A program made the translations under genes and the position numbers. The notes below the pieces were generated by a model, which was given only the letters and a program-made list of their open reading frames with translations, was not told the DNA's origin and did not search any database. 64,000 bases of DNA, from positions 62,001 to 126,000 of the forward strand of contig NZ_JAVYIM010000004.1 in NCBI RefSeq assembly GCF_035968265.1, given 5' to 3'. Source of the DNA: Nitrosarchaeum sp. Its GTDB lineage: Archaea; Thermoproteota; Nitrososphaeria; Nitrososphaerales; Nitrosopumilaceae. Of this stretch, positions 25,734-33,427 are shown piece by piece (position 1 is the stretch's first letter; every line of letters starts with the position of its first letter).

Positions 25734-27038
25734 ATGCCAAGTATTCCTGTGCTTAAAATTTTCTTTTTTATTTTCGGTATTTTTTCTTTAGGATTTATTT
25801 CATTTTCATCTGCTCAAGAATTTCCAGAACTTGGCATTAAAGTAGAAACAGTTGCAGAAAATCTGAAAATACCATGGGAAATTGATTTTGCCCCTGATGG
25901 TAGAATCTTCTTTACAGAGAGAATTGGTAATCTGAGAACAGTCGAAAATAATCTAGTTTCCGAACCTATCGTTTCATTAAAAGTATCTGGCTCTGAAGGA
26001 GGATTACTTGGATTAGCTTTAGACCCTAATTTTGAAGAAAATCATTTTTTGTATCTGTATTATAGCTATTCAGATTTTTTTGATATCTATAACAGAGTTG
26101 TTCGTTATGTTGAATCTGATAATAAATTATCCCATGAAACAATTTTACTTGATAAAATTCCTGGAAGTCACATACACGATGGAGGAAGAATAAAGTTTGG
26201 TCCTGATGGAAAACTCTACATTACAACAGGCGATGCTGCAAATTCTAAAACAGCCCAGAATCTAGATTCTTTAGCCGGTAAAATTTCAAGAATAAACTCT
26301 GATGGTACTATCCCTGAAGATAATCCCTTTCCAAATTCTCCTATCTATTCTTTAGGACATAGAAATCCACAAGGAATTGATTGGCATCCAGATAGCGGAA
26401 TTTTGGTTGAAACTGAACATGGTCCATCTGGTGAACGAGGAAATGCTCATGATGAAGTTAATGTAATACTTCCTGGTAAAAATTATGGTTGGCCAACCAT
26501 TGTCGGTGATGATACAAGCGAGGGTTTTGTAAATCCAATTTTACATACTGGTGATGATGCATGGGCTCCATCCGGTTCAGTATTTTATAATTCAGATAAA
26601 ATTTCTGAATGGTATGGAAAATACTTTATCGCAACATTACGTGGAAATCATTTGAGAATGTTGGATCTAGATTTAGAAAATAATTTAGTAATTAGCAGTA
26701 ATGCATTACTTGATGGAGAGTTTGGTCGTTTACGTAGTGTGAATGTGAGTCCAGACGGATATTTGTATATTCTTACTAGTAATCAAGATGGTCGAGGAAT
26801 ACCAACACATAATGATGATAGAATTTTACGAATTGTTCCATTAGAATCTAATGTGGAAAAAGGAGATAGTTCTCTTTCACCTTTAAAACAACTCAAATCA
26901 GGAGTTTTGCCCCAAAATGTTTCATGTAAAGAAGGATTAGAATTAATTTTTAAGATTAATTCATTCCATCCTGTATGTGTTAAATCTGAAAGTATTACAA
27001 AATTAGTTAATCGTGGATATTCTAGTAGCCTTGACTAA
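25734..27038 (+). CDS. secreted PQQ-type sugar dehydrogenase-like beta-propeller
   Basis: About 434 residues from ATG 25734. A signal peptide (FFFIFGIFSLGFISFSSAQE) precedes a glucose/sorbosone dehydrogenase beta-propeller: LKIPWEIDFAPDGRIFFTER, GLLGLALDPNF, SHIHDGGRIKFGPDGKLYI, GHRNPQGIDWHP, ETEHGPSGERGNAHDEVN. These include the histidine/aspartate/arginine positions used for PQQ and sugar in soluble glucose dehydrogenases. The last 50 residues are a separate module, GVLPQNVSCKEGLELIFK ... HPVCVKSESITKLVNRGY, with two cysteines. I recall similar ends on many thaumarchaeal secreted proteins. The substrate is unknown. Confidence 0.85.
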   Translation: MPSIPVLKIFFFIFGIFSLGFISFSSAQEFPELGIKVETVAENLKIPWEIDFAPDGRIFFTERIGNLRTVENNLVSEPIVSLKVSGSEGGLLGLALDPNFEENHFLYLYYSYSDFFDIYNRVVRYVESDNKLSHETILLDKIPGSHIHDGGRIKFGPDGKLYITTGDAANSKTAQNLDSLAGKISRINSDGTIPEDNPFPNSPIYSLGHRNPQGIDWHPDSGILVETEHGPSGERGNAHDEVNVILPGKNYGWPTIVGDDTSEGFVNPILHTGDDAWAPSGSVFYNSDKISEWYGKYFIATLRGNHLRMLDLDLENNLVISSNALLDGEFGRLRSVNVSPDGYLYILTSNQDGRGIPTHNDDRILRIVPLESNVEKGDSSLSPLKQLKSGVLPQNVSCKEGLELIFKINSFHPVCVKSESITKLVNRGYSSSLD

Positions 27039-27186
27039 ATTTTTTGACATGAGTAGTGTCGTTTTCAACTATTTCTCGTATTTTTCTCTCTAGAGCAACT
27101 ATGTGAGAATCTCTACATCCTTGAGAGCAAAACTTTGTATTTTCACCTTCAAATGGTTTACTACAGTGCATGCAAATTAATTTCAA
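27022..27186 (-). CDS. small zinc-finger protein overlapping dehydrogenase 3' end
   Basis: The reverse strand from TTG 27186 encodes 54 residues: MKLICMHCSKPFEGENTKFC, then SQGCRDSHIVALERKIREIV and a short tail. CxxC plus CxxxC gives a four-cysteine zinc site. Starting instead at the ATG at 27171 would lose the first cysteine, so TTG is preferred. It overlaps the convergent dehydrogenase gene by 17 bases. No function is known. Confidence 0.65.
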   Translation of the reverse strand: MKLICMHCSKPFEGENTKFCSQGCRDSHIVALERKIREIVENDTTHVKKFSQGY

Positions 27187-27322
27187 TATTATCTACTTTC
27201 GATAAATAATCTTTGATTCTATTATTATTCTATTTGTTTAAGAATAAGCCTAATTGATACTATGGATTGCTATTTAAAATTTTTATAGAAAATTTTATCA
27301 TCTAGAAAGTTTTCTTATAATC

Positions 27323-27670
27323 ATGGAAATTCATCAAGCGGTTGAAAAAATTTTGCAGATCAGTCCATCTGTCAGAGTTGTCAGTTTGTGTGATTTGAAA
27401 GGAAAATTGGTATTTTCTGCTCGTTCAAAGAAAGTACAGATTTTGGTCTCAAAGAAACAAAGTTTGGCATCATTAAAAGCTGCAGCATATGATTGGAAAC
27501 AAAGAAAAAAACTGTTGAAATCACTTGGACCATGTAAATATGTAGTTGCAGAATATGATAAAGTCAAGAGGCTAGTAATTCCTGCCGGCAAAAATCATAT
27601 TGTGTATGTAACTACTACGGCTTCATTTGATCATAACAAAGTTATACGTAAGGTACGTTCTTTCAAATAA
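27323..27670 (+). CDS. small uncharacterised conserved-looking protein
   Basis: A 115-residue protein, basic, with alternating strands and helices: SVRVVSLCDLKGKLVFSARS, a helix, then KYVVAEYDKVKRLVIPAGKN and HIVYVTTTAS. The pattern of a helix followed by two-strand units resembles a roadblock/LC7 or profilin-like fold, but this is only an impression. TTTTATAGAAAATTTTAT at 27281-27298 is a suitable promoter for the ATG. Function unknown. Confidence 0.65.
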   Translation: MEIHQAVEKILQISPSVRVVSLCDLKGKLVFSARSKKVQILVSKKQSLASLKAAAYDWKQRKKLLKSLGPCKYVVAEYDKVKRLVIPAGKNHIVYVTTTASFDHNKVIRKVRSFK

Positions 27671-27753
27671 TCCCAACACCTTACTTTTTTCTATTTTTAA
27701 TTTAGCTAATGCTATACACGTAAACATATTTTTCAGAGGCAAATTTGTTTTCT

Positions 27754-28008
27754 CTATTCGTCGAGTTTTCTTTTTTTAGTTCCTCTTCCTGAACTTACCC
27801 ACATACCTTTTGTTGACTTGGATTCAGTAGATGGAATGTCACTAAATTTTATCTTGCCAGTTCCACGTCCTACAGAAACATACTTGTCTTTTGATTCTAC
27901 TTTTTTTGCTTCTTGAATTTTTTTGAATTCCGAACCTGTCCAATTTGAAGAATCATCTACCTCAACAATTCTTGTACCTCTTCCTGATCGTACTTTTATT
28001 TTAGCCAT
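27754..28008 (-). CDS. small basic protein with three GRGT motifs
   Basis: An 84-residue protein from the ATG at 28008 (another ATG at 28017 would add three residues). The GRGT motif occurs three times: VRSGRGTRIVE near the start, VSVGRGTGKIK in the middle and VSSGRGTKKRK near the end, about 35 residues apart. Each is followed by basic residues and the linkers are acidic/Ser-rich. This could be a nucleic-acid binding repeat, loosely like AT-hooks or RGG motifs (inference). No family recognised. Confidence 0.65.
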   Translation of the reverse strand: MAKIKVRSGRGTRIVEVDDSSNWTGSEFKKIQEAKKVESKDKYVSVGRGTGKIKFSDIPSTESKSTKGMWVSSGRGTKKRKLDE

Positions 28009-28134
28009 TATTTTCATCTATACTACCGGTTTCTTATTAATAAGATTTTGAGAAGGAAATCATTTGATTGTATTTATTGTAATTTGATAACCTCTATCGA
28101 TTTTGATAACAAGTGGCAAATTAATTGTAATGTC

Positions 28135-29430
28135 TTACAAGAAAGGAAATGTTATAAAAAATATCAAAATTGCACTGTTTGCGGCAGTAACAATAATTCC
28201 GATTCTAAAAAACTCCATAAAAGTAAAAGTTACCTTGTGTCTTCTTTCTGCAGTTTCTAAGATTATCACATTACTTGCAGCCCCTAGAATAGTCAAGGTT
28301 CCAGCAATCGTACTTCCAGCAGCTAGTGCAATCCAGGGTATTGTGTCAATTGCAGAAAATCCATAGTTTTGTAAAATTGGGATAGATAATGCAACAAATG
28401 GCACGTTGCTAACTATTTGGCTTGTCAGAATACTTGTCCCAATAATATTGATTGATGCTGTAGCAGAGTTTGGATTTTGGTCAAATGGTACAAGTGTTTG
28501 AAACAGTTCAATAATTCCACCATTCCATACTCCTTGCATAAACACAAACATTGCTACAAAAAATACAATGATCTGCCAATTGATTCCTTTTACTATTTGT
28601 CTTCTTTTGTTACCGATTACCAACAATGCTAGTCCTCCAAATATTGCAACATGACTAAAATTCAATTCTGTTGAGATGCCAAATAATTTTATCAATCCTA
28701 CAACAAAAAATCCTATTATGGTAATCATGGTTAGAATCGAGGATTTTTTTGCAAGACTGGAATCTAAAACTATTTTTGAAGATGTTGATTGTAGCATCAC
28801 TGCACTTGAAAATTCCTTTTTGTAATACCATTTCAGAATAAAAAATGTAACTAGCAAACAGGTAATAGTTGGCAAAAAGAGATATCTAAGAAAAGTAAAC
28901 AAAGGAAATTCCATTCCGCTATGAAGTGAAATCAACAAGTTTTGTGGGTTGCCCATCGGGGTCATCATACTGCCTATTGTAATTCCAAATGCTAAACAGA
29001 TCAACATTGGAGCTGGACGAATGTTCATTGGTTTTGCCAATCCAATCACAATAGGCGTTGCTACAAGAGCAATAGTATCATTGATTAGAAATGCAGACAA
29101 TAATCCCATCACAAATAAAATGAAAAATAAAATTTGATTAGGCGTCTTTGCAAATGACAAAATTCTAGTTACCATTTGATTTAATATTCCAGAAGACTCT
29201 AAACCTGAAACTAGAATGAACATCCCAAGAAGAAAAAATATCACATCAAAATTTATGGCTAAAAATGCATCCTCAGGAGTTATGATCTGTAAAAGCAATA
29301 CTGTAATGGCACCAAAAGTCATACTTGTCCAGATTGGAATGTTTATCCCTCTAACATTTCTAAAAATAATTAATCCGTATACAATTACAAATACTATTAG
29401 AATTGAGAAAAAATTAGAATCAAAATCCAT
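28135..29430 (-). CDS. ArsB/NhaD-type (ion transporter superfamily) membrane transporter
   Basis: A 431-residue integral membrane protein with about 11-12 hydrophobic segments and almost no extra-membrane domain. Conserved patterns are FLINDTIALVATPIVIGLA and GSMMTPMGNPQNLLI in the first half, with the inverted-repeat counterpart SNVPFVALSIPIL ... ALAAGSTIAGTLTILGAASN in the second. These NDT/GNPQN and SNVP/GAASN pairs are typical of the ArsB/NhaD/CitM superfamily. The substrate could be arsenite, sodium/proton or an organic anion, and cannot be chosen from sequence. Confidence 0.83.
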   Translation of the reverse strand: MDFDSNFFSILIVFVIVYGLIIFRNVRGINIPIWTSMTFGAITVLLLQIITPEDAFLAINFDVIFFLLGMFILVSGLESSGILNQMVTRILSFAKTPNQILFFILFVMGLLSAFLINDTIALVATPIVIGLAKPMNIRPAPMLICLAFGITIGSMMTPMGNPQNLLISLHSGMEFPLFTFLRYLFLPTITCLLVTFFILKWYYKKEFSSAVMLQSTSSKIVLDSSLAKKSSILTMITIIGFFVVGLIKLFGISTELNFSHVAIFGGLALLVIGNKRRQIVKGINWQIIVFFVAMFVFMQGVWNGGIIELFQTLVPFDQNPNSATASINIIGTSILTSQIVSNVPFVALSIPILQNYGFSAIDTIPWIALAAGSTIAGTLTILGAASNVIILETAERRHKVTFTFMEFFRIGIIVTAANSAILIFFITFPFL

Positions 29431-29531
29431 TTTTATTTTCTATTTTAGTATGACGTTTTAAAGATATGATGTGATCGACGCTCCATTATGGTTTCCATAA
29501 ATCAATAATCAAATTTATTTTTCATGCCTGT

Positions 29532-31145
29532 TTGTGTCATTTTATTCTCAAATTGGTACATAAAACAACATTAACTAGATCAGAATTATTGTTTTTTGTG
29601 AGAGTATCTCTTTTGGTTTGTGCCGTAATTTTAATTGGAATTGTAATGATTCCATATGCATTTACAGAGGACACAAATAATTCTGGATCTGCGATACTGC
29701 CCAAAATTCTTGATGAAAACTATGTGGTTGAACAATTTATGGCAGAAGGTATTCCAAATAGTCCAACTACAATGACTTTTGTCGGAGATGATATTTTAGT
29801 ATTACAACGATATGATGGAATAGTTAGATTAGTGAGAGATGGAATCTTACAACCATGGCCTGTCTTGGATGTATCTGTTGCAAAAGATGGCGAACGAGGA
29901 ATGCTTGGAATTACATCTTATGGTTCCAAAGTGTATGTCTATTTTACTGCAGCAGACGTTGATGCAGGAAAGGCAATAGAAAATAGAATTTACAAATATG
30001 ATTGGAATGGTGAAAAACTAGTAAATCCAATGCTACTCAAGACTTTGCCAAGTGACAATTATTTTCATAACGGTGGAGCAATGACTAGTTTTGATGGACA
30101 GATATATGCAGTAATTGGAGACAATGGAAATTATGGCAGACTACAAAATAGAGATGCAGATTGGAAAAATGATACTAGTGTGATTCTCAGAATAGATCCA
30201 CCAGGACCATATTATGCTATGGGAATTAGAAATAGTTTTGGAATAACAGTAGACCCAATCACTGGAAATTTATGGGATACTGAAAATGGCGATGATTCGT
30301 TAGATGAGATTAATTTTGTTCCAGAAAATTTCAACAGTGGCTGGATTGAGATAATGGGAATAACAAAGAATCAAACTTTAATTGATTCATTACCAAAATA
30401 TGGCAATTTTGTTTACAGCAATCCAGAATTTGTATGGGAAAAACCAGTTTGCCCTACTGGAATTGCATTTAGTACATCAGAAAAGTTTGCACAAACAGAC
30501 AGTGTCTTTGTTGGGGATTGTAATAATGGAAATCTGTATAGATTTAATCTAAATGAAAACAGAACAGGTTTTGTTTTTAGTTCAACTGATCTTCAGGATA
30601 ATACATTAAACATTGATGAGTCAAATCAAGAAATTTTATTTGGGACTGGATTTGGTGCAATTACCGATGTTGACGAAGGCCCAGATGGTTTCTTGTATGT
30701 TGTATCACTATCAAATGGAAAAATATACCGAATAATTCCAAAAGATATTGCTCAAAGTGTATCTGAATCAAAAGGCGGTGGCTGTCTAATTGCTACTGCA
30801 ACATATGGTTCAGAACTTGCACCGCAAGTACAACAATTACGGGAACTAAGAGATAATTTCTTACTCCAAACAGAATCAGGTACATCATTTATGAACACAT
30901 TCAATCAATTCTACTACTCGTTTAGTCCAACTGTAGCGGATTGGGAAAGAGAAAATCCAATATTCAAAGAGGCAGTAAAATTCACATTGATTCCGATGAT
31001 TTCTAGTTTATCTATTCTAAATCATGTGGATATGGATTCTGAAGCTAAAGTAATAGGATATGGAATTTCTTTGATTCTACTTAATGTGGGAATGTATTTT
31101 GTAGTGCCTGTAATTGCTATGTGGCAAATTAAAAATCGAATTTAA
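29532..31145 (+). CDS. membrane-linked beta-propeller dehydrogenase with CFI-box C-terminus
   Basis: A 537-residue protein with an N-terminal membrane segment (FFVRVSLLVCAVILIGIVMI), a glucose/sorbosone-dehydrogenase-like propeller (NSPTTMTFVGDDILVLQR, GMLGITS, YFHNGGAMTSFDGQIYAVIGD, YAMGIRNSFGITVDPITGNLW), and a C-terminal GGGCLIATATYGSELAP module. That GGCxIATAxYGS motif is the CFI-box found at the end of various extracellular archaeal and bacterial proteins. A final hydrophobic segment (GYGISLILLNVGMYFVVPVI) could be a second anchor. The start is uncertain; the TTG at 29532 or one about seven codons later fits. Substrate unknown. Confidence 0.82.
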   Translation: MCHFILKLVHKTTLTRSELLFFVRVSLLVCAVILIGIVMIPYAFTEDTNNSGSAILPKILDENYVVEQFMAEGIPNSPTTMTFVGDDILVLQRYDGIVRLVRDGILQPWPVLDVSVAKDGERGMLGITSYGSKVYVYFTAADVDAGKAIENRIYKYDWNGEKLVNPMLLKTLPSDNYFHNGGAMTSFDGQIYAVIGDNGNYGRLQNRDADWKNDTSVILRIDPPGPYYAMGIRNSFGITVDPITGNLWDTENGDDSLDEINFVPENFNSGWIEIMGITKNQTLIDSLPKYGNFVYSNPEFVWEKPVCPTGIAFSTSEKFAQTDSVFVGDCNNGNLYRFNLNENRTGFVFSSTDLQDNTLNIDESNQEILFGTGFGAITDVDEGPDGFLYVVSLSNGKIYRIIPKDIAQSVSESKGGGCLIATATYGSELAPQVQQLRELRDNFLLQTESGTSFMNTFNQFYYSFSPTVADWERENPIFKEAVKFTLIPMISSLSILNHVDMDSEAKVIGYGISLILLNVGMYFVVPVIAMWQIKNRI

Positions 31146-31253
31146 TCTTCACGTCTATTTTTATCCCAAATTTGGTAGGTGAATCACTTGTGTGGAATAA
31201 AACATTTTTCTTTCACGATAATGGTTAAAGCCTTAACAAATTCTGATCTTGAA

Positions 31254-32993
31254 CTAATCTATTATCACTTTTCGTGGTAGTTCAATAATGAATGATGTGG
31301 GGTTATTTTTGACAGTTATATTCCCATTATGCTGTTTAATTATTTTTTGACAGGTTACTAGTCCTAATCCTGTTCCATTTGATTTTGTAGTAAATAGAGG
31401 TTCAAAGAGTTTTTCCATGCTGTCTTGTGGAATCTCTGGTCCTGAATTTTCAATATTAATTATTGTTTTACTATTATTTTGTTTTACATTGATTGTTATA
31501 GTTCCTTTATTTTCCATTGCATCAATTGCATTTGTCAAAATATTGATAAACACAAGTGTCATTCGTGTAGGATCACATTGAATTGATATGTTTTTGGCTA
31601 GAATTTTTACTGATACTGTTTCTGGAATTTCTATGTTGTTAATTGCTTTTTCAATAACATTCAAAAGATCTGTCTCGATAACTGTGATAGTTGGGTTTTT
31701 GATATAGTTTAGTACATCATTCATTTGATCTTTCATAAGATTTATTGATTCTCTCATTGATTTTATTCTAGATGACAAAACAGCATTTTCGATACCACTA
31801 TTTTCAAGTAGATCCAAATTGACTGAAAGTACCGTTAATGGGTTTTTTAAATCGTGTAATGTTTGCGATAAATTAATTCCTATGTTTGAAAACTCTGAGG
31901 ATTTCAATACTTCTTCTGATTTTTCCTCAAGCAATATTTCTAAATCATGTTTTTGAAGTTGGATTTCTTTTGTTTTTAAGCGTAAAAATCTGTTTATGTT
32001 CTTATTTAATATTAAAATGACTACTGAAAATACTGTGATCACAGTAAATATTCCAACAATCATAAAACCAAACAAAATTTCTTTTGATGTTTCTTGTTCG
32101 TAATTATATGAATATATCAAAGATATAGATGTGATTGAAAATATAGTTCCGATAACAAGCGGTACGGCTAATTTGCTAATTGTATCAAAAGTAATCATGC
32201 TTATTTCTGATCTTAAGGTGTACGATTTTACTTTAAGATAAAATACAAACCCTACAATGAAAAAGAGATATCCAATCAGATAAAGCAAATCTGTGATATG
32301 TCCATTATAGTACGAATCATCAATTGCCGTAAACAAAAAGAGTGTGTCTGCAATAGTATCTAACAAAAATCCGATAAATATCATTGTCCAAAAATATGAG
32401 TTATCTGTTTTAACAAATAACGGGATTCCTAGAAGAATTAAAAATAATAATATGCTACTAAGTATGGTATACAAAAGTCCTACTGTAACATCAAATGTTG
32501 GTTCACCTTCATAATATCCTACTAATACATAAAGAGATGGAATTAAAAATACCAATGATATTATAATTGAAAATAGAAAAGTGTATTTTGTAATTCTGAG
32601 ATTTTTTGATTTCAAATATGAAATAAAAAATACAATAAAAAATGGATATGCAAGTAGATAAAACATATCTGCAATTGATGGAAATGGTTCTTGTTCAAAA
32701 ACTAACTCTAAAACTGTCCATGTTTGTTCTGCAATAAACCAACATATTGCTCCTGCTGTAAAAACAACCATTGATATTTTTTGTTTAGTTTTATTTTTCC
32801 ATTCTTTTATTGTCACATATGTTGATACAATAATAAGAATACCTGGAAGTATGGCAAAGTTTGCAACTGATACTAAAGTAAATTGATCATCATCTAAGAT
32901 ATACTGAATTAGATGAAGAAAAGATACGGCAATAATACCAATTATCAATATCTTTAGTATTGATAATGACTTTTGCTCCATTATTGTATTCAA
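31254..32993 (-). CDS. membrane sensor histidine kinase
   Basis: A 579-residue kinase. The first 330 residues hold about ten hydrophobic helices without a recognisable extracellular domain. A short coiled coil leads into a HisKA domain with phospho-accepting H380 in SQTLHDLKNPLTVLS, then an HATPase domain with the N-box FINILTNAIDAMENKG and G-boxes NSGPEIP and SNGTGLGLVTCQKI. It autophosphorylates in response to an unknown membrane or intracellular signal. No response regulator gene is adjacent, so its partner lies elsewhere. Confidence 0.9.
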   Translation of the reverse strand: MNTIMEQKSLSILKILIIGIIAVSFLHLIQYILDDDQFTLVSVANFAILPGILIIVSTYVTIKEWKNKTKQKISMVVFTAGAICWFIAEQTWTVLELVFEQEPFPSIADMFYLLAYPFFIVFFISYLKSKNLRITKYTFLFSIIISLVFLIPSLYVLVGYYEGEPTFDVTVGLLYTILSSILLFLILLGIPLFVKTDNSYFWTMIFIGFLLDTIADTLFLFTAIDDSYYNGHITDLLYLIGYLFFIVGFVFYLKVKSYTLRSEISMITFDTISKLAVPLVIGTIFSITSISLIYSYNYEQETSKEILFGFMIVGIFTVITVFSVVILILNKNINRFLRLKTKEIQLQKHDLEILLEEKSEEVLKSSEFSNIGINLSQTLHDLKNPLTVLSVNLDLLENSGIENAVLSSRIKSMRESINLMKDQMNDVLNYIKNPTITVIETDLLNVIEKAINNIEIPETVSVKILAKNISIQCDPTRMTLVFINILTNAIDAMENKGTITINVKQNNSKTIINIENSGPEIPQDSMEKLFEPLFTTKSNGTGLGLVTCQKIIKQHNGNITVKNNPTSFIIELPRKVIID

Positions 32994-33231
32994 TCAAATT
33001 GGAAATTTTCTGGCATATATCTGATTAATAAATAATCTTTAGTTGTGATGTTATTTTATTAACCTAGTTTCATTATTTTTATTTTCACACCTATCTGCGT
33101 TCATTTTCATTCCCGAAATGATGAATCTCTGTGGAGTTAAATCCAATCACGATATCGTATTTTTAATTTGTAACTTTCATCAAATCTGAGAGGCATAGTA
33201 CGGTAGAATGTGCTTTAAACTGATTTGTGTG

Positions 33232-33346
33232 TGCCGGGGATGGGTTTCGAACCCACGACCTCCAGATTATGAGTATTGCCTTTTTTGGAAGAACCGGTAG
33301 AGTTTACCAATTAACTGGCACTCTAACCAGGCTGAGCTACCCCGGC
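33232..33346 (-). tRNA. trnM: tRNA-Met (CAT, elongator) with a non-canonical intron
   Basis: On the reverse strand, exon 1 (33346-33315) starts GCCGGGGTAGCTCAG and ends TGCCAG. Exon 2 (33274-33232) starts ACTCATAATCTGG and ends CCCCGGCA. The mature 75-nt tRNA folds with acceptor GCCGGGG/CCCCGGC, anticodon stem CCAGA/TCTGG, loop CTCATAA with anticodon CAT (33269-33271), and T-arm GTGGG-TTCGAAA-CCCAT. The 40-base intron lies between positions 30 and 31, not the usual 37/38. CCA is not encoded. The sequence matches the elongator rather than initiator type. An AT-rich TATA-like stretch lies upstream, near 33372-33382. Confidence 0.92.
33275..33314 (-). other. archaeal tRNA intron at position 30/31
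   Basis: Exon TGCC pairs with GGCA near the intron end to give the four-pair central helix. It is flanked by three-base bulges AGT (5' site) and ATA (3' site), which would be cut after the second base, AG^T and AT^A. GAG/CTC forms the outer exon helix. Inside the intron TTGG can pair with CCAA, or GGTA with TACC. This is a relaxed bulge-helix-bulge for the splicing endonuclease. Confidence 0.85.
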
Positions 33347-33427
33347 ATAAAGTATTTCAGATAATTTGAGAAATTAAATGCTACGTATATCACACCAAAT
33401 AACTATTGATGATTTTTAAACAAATTC

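Noticed and set aside
28048-28366. Plus-strand frames (70 and 87 residues) opposite the transporter C-terminus, one with CxxC
   Set aside because: Both overlap the well-supported ArsB/NhaD-type gene in antisense and have no recognisable domain.
33110-33195. Possible C/D box guide RNA (ATGATGA ... CTGA) upstream of tRNA-Met
   Set aside because: C- and D-like boxes are about 70 bases apart with no clear C' and D' boxes, so the match is likely chance.
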